Shown: positions 7,896-15,042, counted from the first letter of the stretch. The stretch is DNA of 36,746 nucleotides from Grimontia marina (GCF_900060185.1 NZ_FIZY01000051.1:1-36746); one strand, 5' to 3'. Notes: generated by a model not told the origin, from the sequence alone. Numbers and translations are program-made.

Positions 7896-8960
7896 ATGGA
7901 GAAGCCTAGAATTGCCGTGGTCGGCGCAGGACTGATCGGCAAAAACCATATTCGACTCGTCTCGGAGAGCAAAGCGTGCGCGCTGGCCGCTATTGTTGAT
8001 CCTTTTGAAGCAAGCATCACTCTTGCAAGAGAATATGGCGTCCCACATTTCGAAACACTGGTTGAATTACTGGATTCAGGGCTAGCAGATGGTGTCATTC
8101 TCGCCACCCCAAATAATCTGCACGTTCAGCAAGCCAAGCTCTGTATCGAATCTCGTATGCCGTCTTCTGCTTGAAAAAAAAAATACCAAACCGTCGCAGA
8201 AGGCACCTCATTACTGGAAATTGCCACCAAAGAGCCCGGGATCTGGGATACCTTGCTGGTTGGTCACCACCGCATGCACAGCCCAATCATCAAACGCACC
8301 CGTGAAATCATTGAAACGGGGGCTATTGGCCAAGTCGTTGCCGCCCATGGTAGCGCTATGTTCTACAAACCTGACGATTACTTTGTTGCTGCACCATGGC
8401 GAACCAAAGAAGGTGGTGGGCCAATTCTGATTAACCTCATTCATGACATCGGTAACTTGCGTTATCTGTGCGGTGAAATCGTTGCCATACAATCCATGGC
8501 TTCTAACCGTCGACGTAAATTTGAGGTAGAAGATACCGTTGCCATCAGCCTGAGTTTTGCCAATGGCGCGTTAGGCACTTTCCTACTTTCTGACACTGCT
8601 GGCTCAGGTTGCAGTTGGGAGCAAACGTCTCAGGAAAACAAAGCCTACGCAAGCTACCCCGATGAAGATTGCTACCACATCGCAGGGACAAATGGCTCGA
8701 TTTCAGTACCTACCATGCGCCTCAAATACTACAAGAGTGAAGAAGACCGCTCGTGGTGGAAACCGTTCGAATGTGAAGACGTCTCTCTTCACCGCAAAGA
8801 CCCCTTGGTTGAGCAGCTCAATCACTTCTGTCGCGTGATACGCAAAGAAGAAAAACCGTTGGTGACGGTACGTGATGGCCTTCAAAACCTGCGTGTAACC
8901 GAAGCGGTAGTAGAAGCGGTGAAAACGGGCCGCACCATTTATATCGACGATATCGCTTAG
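7896..8960 (+). CDS. Gfo/Idh/MocA-family dehydrogenase, broken in this assembly by adapter sequence
   Basis: This is an NAD(P)-dependent oxidoreductase of about 350 residues. The N-terminal Rossmann fold shows VVGAGLIGKNHIR and ILATPNNLHVQQAKLCIE; the C-terminal domain starts near LLVGHHRMHSPIIKRTREII and contains LINLIHDIGNLRYL with the usual catalytic-region histidine. The reading stops at TGA 8172-8174 and resumes in the same frame. The break coincides with an adapter match at 8150-8183, exactly where the cofactor-binding EKP motif should be, so the real gene is probably intact. The start has AAGGATT just upstream. It lies 11 bases before aroQ. Because AroQ and QuiC work on dehydroquinate and dehydroshikimate, I infer that it oxidises quinate, shikimate or a similar polyol acid. 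Another hydroaromatic or sugar substrate is possible. Confidence 0.8.
8150..8183 (+). other. Illumina adapter end plus poly-A (assembly artefact)
   Basis: Positions 8150-8173 match, base for base, the 24-base end of the Illumina P7-side adapter (starting ATCTCGTATGCCGTC and ending CTGCTTG). Ten A residues follow (8174-8183), as seen when reads run past the end of a library fragment. The minus strand here translates as FFFKQKTAYEIRYR, a well-known contamination signature in protein databases. It places an in-frame TGA inside the dehydrogenase gene. Confidence 0.95.
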
Positions 8961-8971
8961 GAGGGCACGAA

Positions 8972-9427
8972 ATGAAATCCATTTTGGTCATGAACGGTCC
9001 AAACCTGAACATGCTTGGTCAACGTGAACCGGGGCTATATGGCCATAGCACCCTGGCAGATGTTGAACAGCTTTGTCGTGATACAGGAGAACTACTCGGT
9101 GTTGTGGTTGAGTGCTTCCAAAGCAATCATGAAGGCGAGCTGATTGAAGCACTTCATAAAGCCGGACGCGCTGTTAAAGAAGGCAAAATGATTGGTGTCG
9201 TCTTCAACGCAGGCGCTTACACGCACACATCAATTGCTCTCTACGATGCTATCAAGGCTGCTGAAGTCCCCGTGATAGAGTTGCACATTTCCAATGTGCA
9301 CGCGCGGGAATCCTTCCGTCACCATTCCTATCTTTCACCCGTTGCAGAAGGCGTGATCGTTGGCTTTGGGATTGAAGGCTACGCCCTAGCTATCAATGGG
9401 CTGGTCACCAAAATGGGGAGCAAATAA
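8972..9427 (+). CDS. aroQ: 3-dehydroquinate dehydratase, type II
   Basis: This 151-residue protein is the small dodecameric type II dehydroquinase, which removes water from 3-dehydroquinate to give 3-dehydroshikimate by anti elimination in the cytosol. All hallmark segments are present: NGPNLNMLGQREPGLYG (Arg18 and Tyr23, the catalytic tyrosine on the mobile lid), FNAGAYTHTSIAL (Asn79, His85), ELHISNVHARESFRHHS (His105 and the following Arg). AGGAGG lies 7 bases upstream of ATG. It is 11 bases after the Gfo-type dehydrogenase and 3 bases before quiC. That placement points to a catabolic isozyme for quinate breakdown, with the biosynthetic copy elsewhere. Confidence 0.95.
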   Translation: MKSILVMNGPNLNMLGQREPGLYGHSTLADVEQLCRDTGELLGVVVECFQSNHEGELIEALHKAGRAVKEGKMIGVVFNAGAYTHTSIALYDAIKAAEVPVIELHISNVHARESFRHHSYLSPVAEGVIVGFGIEGYALAINGLVTKMGSK

Positions 9428-9430
9428 CGT

Positions 9431-11284
9431 ATGATTTACTCCATCGCAACGGTCTGCCTTTCCGGCACGCTAAGACAAAAAATCGAAGCCATCTCAAAAG
9501 CAGGCTTTCGGGGCATCGAAATCTTCGAAAATGATCTTATCACCCATAACGGTTCAGTTCATGAAATCCGAAGTATGCTGGATGATCATGGTCTTGAGGT
9601 TGTCACCTATCAGCCTTTTCGGGACTTCGAAGGCTTACCCGCACCTTACCGTCAGAAAGCCTTTGACCGCGCAGAGCGGAAATTTGATCTGATGGAAGAA
9701 CTCGGCACCGATTTGTTGATGGTCTGCAGCAGTGTGTCGCCTCAAGCTTTGGGCGGCATTCAACGGGCAGCAGATGATTTCCATGAACTTGGCGAGCGTG
9801 CGGCAAAGCGCAATATGCGCGTCGCATACGAAGCGTTGGGATGGGGTAAATACGTTTATGATTATCGCGATTCATGGGAGATTGTGCGTCGCGCCAATCA
9901 CAAAAATGTCGGGCTATGTCTCGACACTTTCCATATTTTTTCTCGCCAGACCGAGCTGGATACCATGCTCAACATTCCCGGCGACAGAATTTTCCTCGTG
10001 CAGGTTGCGGATGCCCCCAGCCTTTCGATGGATCATCTCAGTTGGAGCCGACACTATCGCTGCTTCCCTGGGCAGGGCGATCTTCCCATTGGTCAGTTTG
10101 TGTCTAACCTTCACGCGACGGGTTACGACGGCCCTTTCTCTCTCGAGATTTTCAACGATCAATTCCGCGCAGGCTCGACGGAAAAAACCGCCCGAGACGG
10201 CTACCGTTCACTGGTTTATGCCAACCGCGCGGCAGAAAAGTCTGCTGATACAGAAGCGCTTGAAATTCCAAGTGTCAACCCGCCCAGCGAAGTGCAGTTT
10301 ATTGAATTCGCCGTCAGCGACAATGAAAAGCTCGCCCTGACCAAGCTGCTGTCTCAGCTTGGCTTTTGTCACGCTGCCACCCACAAACGTAAAGGCGTGG
10401 AGTTGTGGAAACAAGGGAACATTCATCTGGTGATGAATATGGAGCCAGATAGCTTCGCCCAAAACTTCCACCAGCAGCATGGCGTCTCCGTTTGTGCTGT
10501 GGGTTTAACCTGTACCAATGTGGGCGATATGGTGGAGAGAGCCAAGAAGCTTGAGTTCTCACCGGTTTACGGAAACCCAGAAAACGACACGCATGGCATT
10601 CCTGCCATCTATGGCCCGGGGCAAAGTCTCCTTTACATGGTGGATGACGCCGACCAGCCTCCTCATTGGGAGCGCGAATTCAAATGGCATGAAGACGCCA
10701 CTCAACACGCTTTCCTCAACAAAGTTGACCACGTAGCCACCACCATGAGTTATGAAGAAATGCTTCACTCGGTGCTGCTCTATCGTGCAATGTTCAGCAT
10801 GAAAACCATGCCGACCGTCAGCGTTTCAGACCCTGGTGGCTTGGTGAAAAGTCAGGCCCTGCAAACGCCAGATAAAGGGGTAAGTTTCACGCTTAACAGT
10901 ACCCAAGCTTCACGCACCGTATCTAGTCGAATTCTGGATCAATACGCGGGTACCGGCGTCAATCATATCGCTCTTTCAACCAAGGATATTTTTGCCACCG
11001 CCGAATTCATGGTCAAACAGCAGACTGAGACGATGCCCGTCACCGCCAATTATTATGATGACTTGGCTGCCCGGTTTACCCTTTCTGATGAAGTGATTGA
11101 AAAGCTAAAACGCTATAACATTCTTTACGATGAAGATGAGAATGGCAGCTTCTACCAGCTCTACACCTCTATGTTTGCAGGCAGGTTCTGTTTCGAAATC
11201 GTTCAAAGAAATGGATATCAAGGATTTGGCGCTGCAAACAGCCAGATGAGGTTAACGATGCAGGCAAGGGAGTTAATGAGTTGA
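9431..11284 (+). CDS. quiC: 3-dehydroshikimate dehydratase fused to an HPPD-like domain
   Basis: This 617-residue cytosolic enzyme converts 3-dehydroshikimate to protocatechuate. Residues 1 to about 270 form a sugar-isomerase-like TIM barrel beginning SIATVCLSGTLRQKIEAI. The metal ligands fall at Glu134 (VAYEALGWG), Asp165 (CLDTFHI), Gln191 (LVQVADAP) and Glu239 (SLEIFND), the positions I recall for the Pseudomonas QuiC1 enzyme. Residues about 285-617 resemble 4-hydroxyphenylpyruvate dioxygenase and keep the three likely iron ligands His434 (KVDHVATT), His512 (GVNHIALS) and Glu589 (CFEIVQRNGYQGFG). The length fits the fused QuiC1/QsuB class. ATG 9431 follows aroQ by 3 bases with GGGGAG upstream. 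It links the hydroaromatic genes to the lig operon. Confidence 0.93.
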   Translation: MIYSIATVCLSGTLRQKIEAISKAGFRGIEIFENDLITHNGSVHEIRSMLDDHGLEVVTYQPFRDFEGLPAPYRQKAFDRAERKFDLMEELGTDLLMVCSSVSPQALGGIQRAADDFHELGERAAKRNMRVAYEALGWGKYVYDYRDSWEIVRRANHKNVGLCLDTFHIFSRQTELDTMLNIPGDRIFLVQVADAPSLSMDHLSWSRHYRCFPGQGDLPIGQFVSNLHATGYDGPFSLEIFNDQFRAGSTEKTARDGYRSLVYANRAAEKSADTEALEIPSVNPPSEVQFIEFAVSDNEKLALTKLLSQLGFCHAATHKRKGVELWKQGNIHLVMNMEPDSFAQNFHQQHGVSVCAVGLTCTNVGDMVERAKKLEFSPVYGNPENDTHGIPAIYGPGQSLLYMVDDADQPPHWEREFKWHEDATQHAFLNKVDHVATTMSYEEMLHSVLLYRAMFSMKTMPTVSVSDPGGLVKSQALQTPDKGVSFTLNSTQASRTVSSRILDQYAGTGVNHIALSTKDIFATAEFMVKQQTETMPVTANYYDDLAARFTLSDEVIEKLKRYNILYDEDENGSFYQLYTSMFAGRFCFEIVQRNGYQGFGAANSQMRLTMQARELMS

Positions 11285-11321
11285 GTTAATCACCGACAGT
11301 CCAGCAAATATGAGTTTAAAC

Positions 11322-11345
11322 AAGCCGTCTATGACGGCTTTTTTC
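11322..11345 (+). terminator. Rho-independent terminator after quiC
   Basis: AAGCCGTC (11322-11329), loop TAT, GACGGCTT (11333-11340), then a T run to 11344. It lies 37 bases beyond the quiC stop codon and closes the plus-strand operon. Confidence 0.85.
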
Positions 11346-11351
11346 CGATGG

Positions 11352-11528
11352 TCAATGCAAGCAAGCCATCAGCTTATCTTCGATGATGACTTTGCCGCAG
11401 ATAATGGCAGTGGGATCGACGAGCGCTTTTTCAGAATGCAAAACCAATCGACGTTTCGCTGTGAGCTACTTTCACTTCGCTTTACATTTCTGCGTAACCT
11501 TCTCTATCAGTGCATCTAAGTTAGTCAT
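11352..11528 (-). pseudogene. Decayed small ORF of unknown function
   Basis: The minus strand reads MTNLDALIEKVTQKCKAK, a stop, Lys, a second stop, then LTAKRRLVLHSEKALVDPTA and on to a natural stop at 11352, all in one frame (59 codons including the stops). An uninterrupted protein-like composition on both sides of two stops suggests a gene with recent nonsense changes, or a translated remnant. I do not recognise the family. Its would-be start lies 43 bases downstream of the perfect palindrome at 11571-11590, a normal place for an operator. Confidence 0.35.
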
Positions 11529-11570
11529 AGTGAACCTTCCGCGCGCTCTCCGCTGGAATATAAATATGAT

Positions 11571-11590
11571 TGATATGTTATAACATATCA
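11571..11590. promoter_or_regulatory. Perfect 20-bp palindrome, candidate operator
   Basis: TGATATGTTATAACATATCA is a perfect inverted repeat without a loop, in the form typical of dimeric repressor sites, including GntR/FCD regulators. It lies upstream of the decayed minus-strand ORF and far from any intact start codon. A related core stands upstream of the GntR-type gene at 7036-7047. Confidence 0.45.
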
Positions 11591-11619
11591 GACACCAAGC
11601 AACCTACACCATTGAATTA

Positions 11620-11646
11620 ACGTTTAAACCTAAGAGATTTAAACGT
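11620..11646. repeat. Hairpin with 9-bp arms downstream of the VOC gene
   Basis: ACGTTTAAA (11620-11628) pairs with TTTAAACGT (11638-11646) across a 9-base loop. It lies 27 bases past the stop of the minus-strand VOC gene and could be a weak terminator for it, but no strong T run follows. Confidence 0.35.
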
Positions 11647-11673
11647 CTCTAAAAGTGGAGCACGAACATTTCT

Positions 11674-12051
11674 CTATCCAATTTTCCAAGGCGGGTTGAG
11701 TCGATTCTCTCCGGCCCAATACAGCTTAATTTCGTTGCCTGATGGGTCTCGCAGTGCTGCCTCTTTCCAAAGATATGGCTTCATCGCAGGTTCTTGATCG
11801 AATTCAATACCCTCACTTTTTAACCGCTCGACAAGCTCCTCGAGCGCTTCATGTTCAAAATAAATCACGCCGCGACTGATGACCCCATCTTTCCCGGGGT
11901 CGAGGAAGATAGAGAAGCTTGCCTCGCCTTCCGGAAAGGAAAAGCGTGCGTAGTGCTCATCACTAACAATCTGAATAAGCCCGAGCTTTTTATAGAATGC
12001 AACCGATGATTCCATGTCATGTACCGCTAATGTCACTTGATTTAAATTCAT
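11674..12051 (-). CDS. VOC-superfamily (glyoxalase/bleomycin-resistance-like) protein
   Basis: This 125-residue cytosolic protein has a single VOC fold made of two beta-alpha-beta-beta-beta units. It opens with MNLNQVTLAVHDMESSVAFY and closes with LRDPSGNEIKLYWAGEN, the usual pattern of this superfamily, where GNEIKLY carries a potential metal-ligand glutamate. Such proteins are lyases, dioxygenases or drug-binding proteins, and the specific role cannot be read from sequence alone. It stands alone between the quiC operon and a disordered region, with no evident partner. An aromatic-degradation role by association with the island is speculative. Confidence 0.8.
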   Translation of the reverse strand: MNLNQVTLAVHDMESSVAFYKKLGLIQIVSDEHYARFSFPEGEASFSIFLDPGKDGVISRGVIYFEHEALEELVERLKSEGIEFDQEPAMKPYLWKEAALRDPSGNEIKLYWAGENRLNPPWKIG

Positions 12052-12663
12052 GATTTCCCGCCTTTAAATAAACTTTCGTTAGTAGACACCTCAGATTAAA
12101 CCCTTTCCTGGTCTTGTTGAGCAAACTGCCCTTTTTCAGAGCCTAAACTGCGAGATAGCCTGAGGTTTAACGCTATATCAACAAGTTCCACAAAAAAAGC
12201 ATGTACTGATTCCTATTTACAAGCTTGAACTAATCTTCTTAGCAAAAACTCTAGTCACATAAGTAGTTTGCAATTATTTCAATGGGTTGTGATAGGTATG
12301 TTGCTCTGTGTACCCCCGCACACCCCTTCGTAAACTGCCTCATTGATGCCCATGCAAGCGCGGGATGCGACATTGCACGTTCTGGCAGCAGCTGGCGTGA
12401 ACAAGTGGGCGGGTTATGATGATGCGATGGCGGCGCTGATGGATAGTGCGACTTAACTTTGAAGGAGCCCTCTGAGGAGGCGCTGTAGATTGGAAATGGA
12501 CAAAAGTGCGCTAGAGTCGGTGCTCGAAAGCGTCAGCTTCGGATAACTTCAGATAGAGGTAATCGAAGTAGACGGCTTTGTTGTTCGAGAGCATTGGCTG
12601 CTAACGCAGCCAAAATAAGGCTATGCCTATTGACCGGAGAAGGGCTCTTATTTGTGATGTGAT
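12052..12663. other. Intergenic region with gene debris
   Basis: No intact gene was found. A protein-like tail occurs at 12331-12456 (listed separately). The rest has no obvious RNA gene, terminator or repeat that I can support. The mixed composition suggests debris from transferred DNA. Confidence 0.4.
12334..12456 (+). pseudogene. C-terminal remnant of an unidentified protein
   Basis: After a stop at 12331-12333 the frame stays open for 40 codons and includes ATLHVLAAAGVNKWAGYDD, ending AALMDSAT and TAA. The composition is GC-rich (many Ala, Gly, Asp) and unlike the AT-rich surroundings. It resembles the tail of a phage or plasmid protein, but I do not recognise the family. There is no ribosome binding site. 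Confidence 0.3.
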
Positions 12664-12888
12664 TTAATCACCTGAACTTGAGACGCCAATGCTGTCATTA
12701 GAACCACCACCAAACTTACCTCCGCCTGGTTTGTTGTCATCATCTTGGCTTTTATGAAAAAGCCAAAACCCTATGGAGGCAATTAAAGGTAAAAGCCAAA
12801 CGATTAAAATTTGAAGTGACTTCTGCATCATATCCAGGTCATCGCGCTTTGATATGGAAAACGAAACAATGATATTGAGACAAATCAC
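12664..12888 (-). CDS. Small membrane protein, unknown function
   Basis: The open frame encodes 74 residues, or 54 from the internal methionines at about residues 20-21 (MMQKSLQILIVW). One membrane segment (LQILIVWLLPLIASIGFWLF) is followed by a short polar tail rich in Asp, Gly and Ser (DDDNKPGGGKFGGGSND). I do not recognise it. It lies on the same strand as the next two small genes (13057 and 13379), in a region with attC-like sites, and may be a cassette gene. The start is uncertain; no strong ribosome binding site stands before either candidate. Confidence 0.5.
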   Translation of the reverse strand: MICLNIIVSFSISKRDDLDMMQKSLQILIVWLLPLIASIGFWLFHKSQDDDNKPGGGKFGGGSNDSIGVSSSGD

Positions 12889-13056
12889 TACCGTGAAAAA
12901 AAGCGTACCAATAAATCAGTTCCAAAAAGCCTCCAAGCCTACAATGTTTAAATAACGGGCTCTTACTACCCCAAATTGACTGAAACGCCTAAACTACAGC
13001 GTTTCTATTAAAAACGTGCCACGAGTAAATATCCTTCGTTGATTTGATTGTTAGCT

Positions 13057-13338
13057 TTACTTTTGCACAGTATCAAATTCTAACTTAACGCGCTGGTCTA
13101 GCCTTTTTGATGGAAGCCCGTTGACTATATAAGGCGAATATTTCCATTTACGCAATGCTTCAATTGCAAAAGTGTCATGCCTTAAATATGAAATAGATTC
13201 AATGACTTGAGTATTCTCTGGCGATCCACTTTCATCGATATCGAATGTCAGTAAAACGTAGTGTTGCTGTGAAGAAGCTGAATTGCTCTGACAACCAACA
13301 AAAAGTAACACTAGAACCAGAAAACAGCTCCGTATCAT
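13057..13338 (-). CDS. Small lipoprotein with a TonB C-terminal-like domain
   Basis: This 93-residue protein starts with a lipoprotein signal peptide (MIRSCFLVLVLLFVGC, the lipobox cysteine at residue 16). The mature part (FDIDESGSPENTQVIESISY, then FAIEALRKWKYSPYIVNGLP) matches the pattern of the TonB C-terminal fold, in which a glycine-containing loop precedes an AxxALRxWKYxP segment. It lacks the membrane anchor and proline-rich linker of real TonB, so an energy-transducing role is unlikely. Stand-alone domains of this kind are common as small lipoproteins in gamma-proteobacteria. GGAGAGCAGGGAT precedes the ATG. It lies between small minus-strand genes of a likely cassette array. Confidence 0.75.
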   Translation of the reverse strand: MIRSCFLVLVLLFVGCQSNSASSQQHYVLLTFDIDESGSPENTQVIESISYLRHDTFAIEALRKWKYSPYIVNGLPSKRLDQRVKLEFDTVQK

Positions 13339-13378
13339 ATCCCTGCTCTCCGTTCTGCCAAATAATGCTAACGTCGCA

Positions 13379-13843
13379 TTAGGCGATTGCTGACCATAAA
13401 GCCTCAGCTAAATGCTTGGTTGTACGAATTAGTTTTGGCATTTGTTCATTGAAATACTTTAACCCTCCAGAGCAGTTATCAGTACAATAAAAGTCTTCGT
13501 CAATATGATAACCGAACATAACTTCTGGAAGGGCTAGGTTCTCTCCCAGACTTGCAGAGGCTAGCCAATCTCTAAAATGCTCACAATCTTCTTCTGACTC
13601 TAGGTTTAACTATGTCGCTCTAAGAGCAAAACGTTCTGAATAAGTGAGCTGTTTTGCGCTTGGAAAGTCAGTGGCTGGCAATGATGAGCAGTACTTGGGG
13701 CCTTCGAGAGAAAGCATACAGAAATATTCGAATGGCTCTTGTTCTTTCAGAATCTTGTCATCTGCCCAATCGATAACCTCTTTATCAGTTAGATAGCCTT
13801 CTTGATAAAGGGAGATGATGATTTCAATGTTCATGTTTTTCAT
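13379..13843 (-). pseudogene. Cassette-like gene of unknown function, interrupted by an in-frame amber codon
   Basis: The first part (MKNMNIEIIISLYQEGYLTD to ERFALRAT) ends at TAG (13610-13612). The same frame then continues for 76 codons (LNLESEEDCEHFRDWLASA, then FGYHIDEDFYCTDNCSGGL) to TAA at 13379. Both halves are acidic and protein-like, so this was probably one protein of about 155 residues split by a point mutation. An upstream in-frame ATG at 13861 lies within the attC-like site and is a less likely start. GTTAGGC, an integron core-like heptamer, stands just before ATG 13843. I do not recognise the family. Confidence 0.5.
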
Positions 13844-13845
13844 TA

Positions 13846-13927
13846 GCCTAACGCTTGCCATAAACGGCGAGCGTGTTTTGCGAGTCCAGCCCCCGCAGGG
13901 GGCGATGTTTGATGGCCTTTGTTAATT
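13846..13927 (-). repeat. attC-like recombination site
   Basis: The 82-base site has outer heptamers GCCTAAC (13846-13852; GTTAGGC on minus, a perfect GTTRRRY core) and GTTAATT (13921-13927). The inner arms GCCATAAAC (13857-13865) and GTTTGATGGC (13907-13916) pair except for one unpaired base, the hallmark asymmetry of attC sites. A GC-rich centre (CCCCCGCAGGGGG) forms a further hairpin. It separates a minus-strand small gene from a plus-strand toxin-antitoxin pair. Confidence 0.55.
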
Positions 13928-13983
13928 GCCCATCTCAAAGCCTAGTGCTAACATTTGTACACACGCCAACAAAGGAATACATC

Positions 13984-14268
13984 ATGGACACCAGAATTCA
14001 ATTTCGTGTTGATGAAGAAACAAAACGCCTAGCTCAACAAATGGCTGAAAGCCAAGGTCGAACTCTAAGTGATGCTTGCCGTGAACTTACTGAGCAGCTC
14101 GCTGAACAACAAAGAAAAACATTATCTCACGATGCATGGCTAACTGAACAAGTAAACCTAGCATTTGAGAAGTTTGACTCAGGAAAATCCGTTTTCGTTG
14201 AGCACCAAACTGCTAAGTCTCGAATGGAAGAGCACAAAGCCAGAATCCGTAATCGAGGTAAGCAATGA
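13984..14268 (+). CDS. Antitoxin, RelB/DinJ-like
   Basis: This 94-residue protein begins MDTRIQFRVDEETKRLAQQM, a ribbon-helix-helix DNA-binding N-terminus as in RelB/DinJ antitoxins. A charged, probably flexible C-terminal half follows, which would wrap the toxin. ATG 13984 is chosen because AAAGGA stands 8 bases upstream; a longer reading from 13873 runs through the attC-like site. The stop overlaps the toxin start by 4 bases. The complex is expected to repress its own promoter. A toxin-antitoxin pair beside attC-like sites is common in Vibrio chromosomal integrons, where such pairs stabilise the array. Confidence 0.85.
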   Translation: MDTRIQFRVDEETKRLAQQMAESQGRTLSDACRELTEQLAEQQRKTLSHDAWLTEQVNLAFEKFDSGKSVFVEHQTAKSRMEEHKARIRNRGKQ

Positions 14269-14543
14269 TTTTATGGGAAGAAGAGTCACTTAATGATCGT
14301 GAAAAGATCTTCGAGTTTCTCTATGACTTCAACCCTGATGTGGCAGAAAAAACTGACAACCTCATTGAAGCAAAAGTAGAAAACTTGCTTGAACAACCTT
14401 TAATGGGTGTACAACGAGATGACATCGGCGGACGATTGCTCATTATTCCTGAGATTTCGATGATTGTCTCTTACTGGGTCGAGGGCGATATCATCCGAGT
14501 TATGCGTGTACTCCACCAGAAACAAAAATTCCCTACAGATTGA
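14265..14543 (+). CDS. Toxin, RelE/ParE superfamily
   Basis: This 92-residue protein has the compact RelE/ParE fold. It reads ILWEEESLNDREKIFEFLYD at the N-terminus, then VENLLEQPLMGVQRDDIGGR, LLIIPEISMIVSYWVEGDII and a final RVMRVLHQKQKFP, the usual C-terminal strand with a histidine and basic residues. RelE relatives cut mRNA on the ribosome, while ParE relatives poison gyrase; the sequence alone does not settle which applies. It is coupled to the antitoxin by a 4-base overlap (ATGA). The family and pairing are clear, the target is inference. Confidence 0.85.
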   Translation: MILWEEESLNDREKIFEFLYDFNPDVAEKTDNLIEAKVENLLEQPLMGVQRDDIGGRLLIIPEISMIVSYWVEGDIIRVMRVLHQKQKFPTD

Positions 14544-14558
14544 TTGCTTCCTCTGGGG

Positions 14559-14627
14559 AATTAACGCCGTGCTCTTGGGCAAACCGCAGCGCAGCGTAAG
14601 TTTGTCCCTAGCAGCACTTTGTTAAGC
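14559..14627 (-). repeat. attC-like recombination site
   Basis: This 69-base site is bounded by AATTAAC (14559-14565) and GTTAAGC (14621-14627). Internal pairing is TTAAC with GTTAA, GTGCT with AGCAC and GGGCAAAC with GTTTGTCCC, with one extra unpaired base, around a GCAGCGCAGCG centre. On the minus strand the first heptamer GCTTAAC contains the stop codon of a gene fragment, as is usual in cassettes. It marks the other side of the toxin-antitoxin cassette from the site at 13846. Confidence 0.5.
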
Positions 14628-14762
14628 CATCTTTTCGATAGCGGACTTGCATATAGCCAGTTTATTCTCACATTTATCTTTAAATTCCCAGCCAACAACA
14701 CAGGATATTGTGTAGCTTTCCATGACGACTTTTACACGCTGCCAATAAGCGAGCGCGGTTTC
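14622..14762 (-). pseudogene. C-terminal fragment of an unknown cassette-like protein
   Basis: A 46-codon open stretch follows a stop at 14763-14765 and includes AYWQRVKVVMESYTISCVVG and CENKLAICKSAIEKMA, ending at TAA within the attC-like site. There is no good start codon or ribosome binding site, apart from an internal methionine. It is either a truncated cassette gene or a very short one; the family is unknown. Confidence 0.35.
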
Positions 14763-14841
14763 TTACATAACCTTTAAAGCCTACTGCGAGACATGCAGCT
14801 TAGACGTTGCACTGGCGCGACTTTCTGCCTTCCGGCTATAA

Positions 14842-15042
14842 GATAAAGCCATCGCCGCGCTTGTCACCGCTGGTTGGGATATCCCCATCACAACAATCCA
14901 ACACTACAGCTACAGACATCGCCCTTGGGCTCGAAGTGTCAGCGCAAAGATGGTGCTGGAAATCTGCGGCAAGTTCATGCCCTACGCTTCCCAAAATCAG
15001 GTTGAAAAGTTGAATAAGAAATTCAGCTCGTGCCCCATTTAG
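14842..15042 (+). pseudogene. C-terminal remnant of an unidentified protein
   Basis: Right after a stop at 14839-14841 the frame is open for 66 codons, with AIAALVTAGWDIPITTIQHY and WARSVSAKMVLEICGKFMPY, ending TAG. The composition is protein-like and richer in GC than the flanks, but there is no start codon near its beginning and no ribosome binding site. It is gene debris at the edge of the cassette-like region; I do not recognise the family. Confidence 0.3.

Noticed and set aside
8095-8286. Minus-strand ORF of 63 codons containing FFFKQKTAYEIRYR
   Set aside because: It is the translated complement of the adapter and poly-A remnant, not a gene.
7896-8960. Calling the dehydrogenase a genuine pseudogene
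   Set aside because: The interruption coincides with an exact adapter match and the frame is conserved on both sides, so the break is technical.
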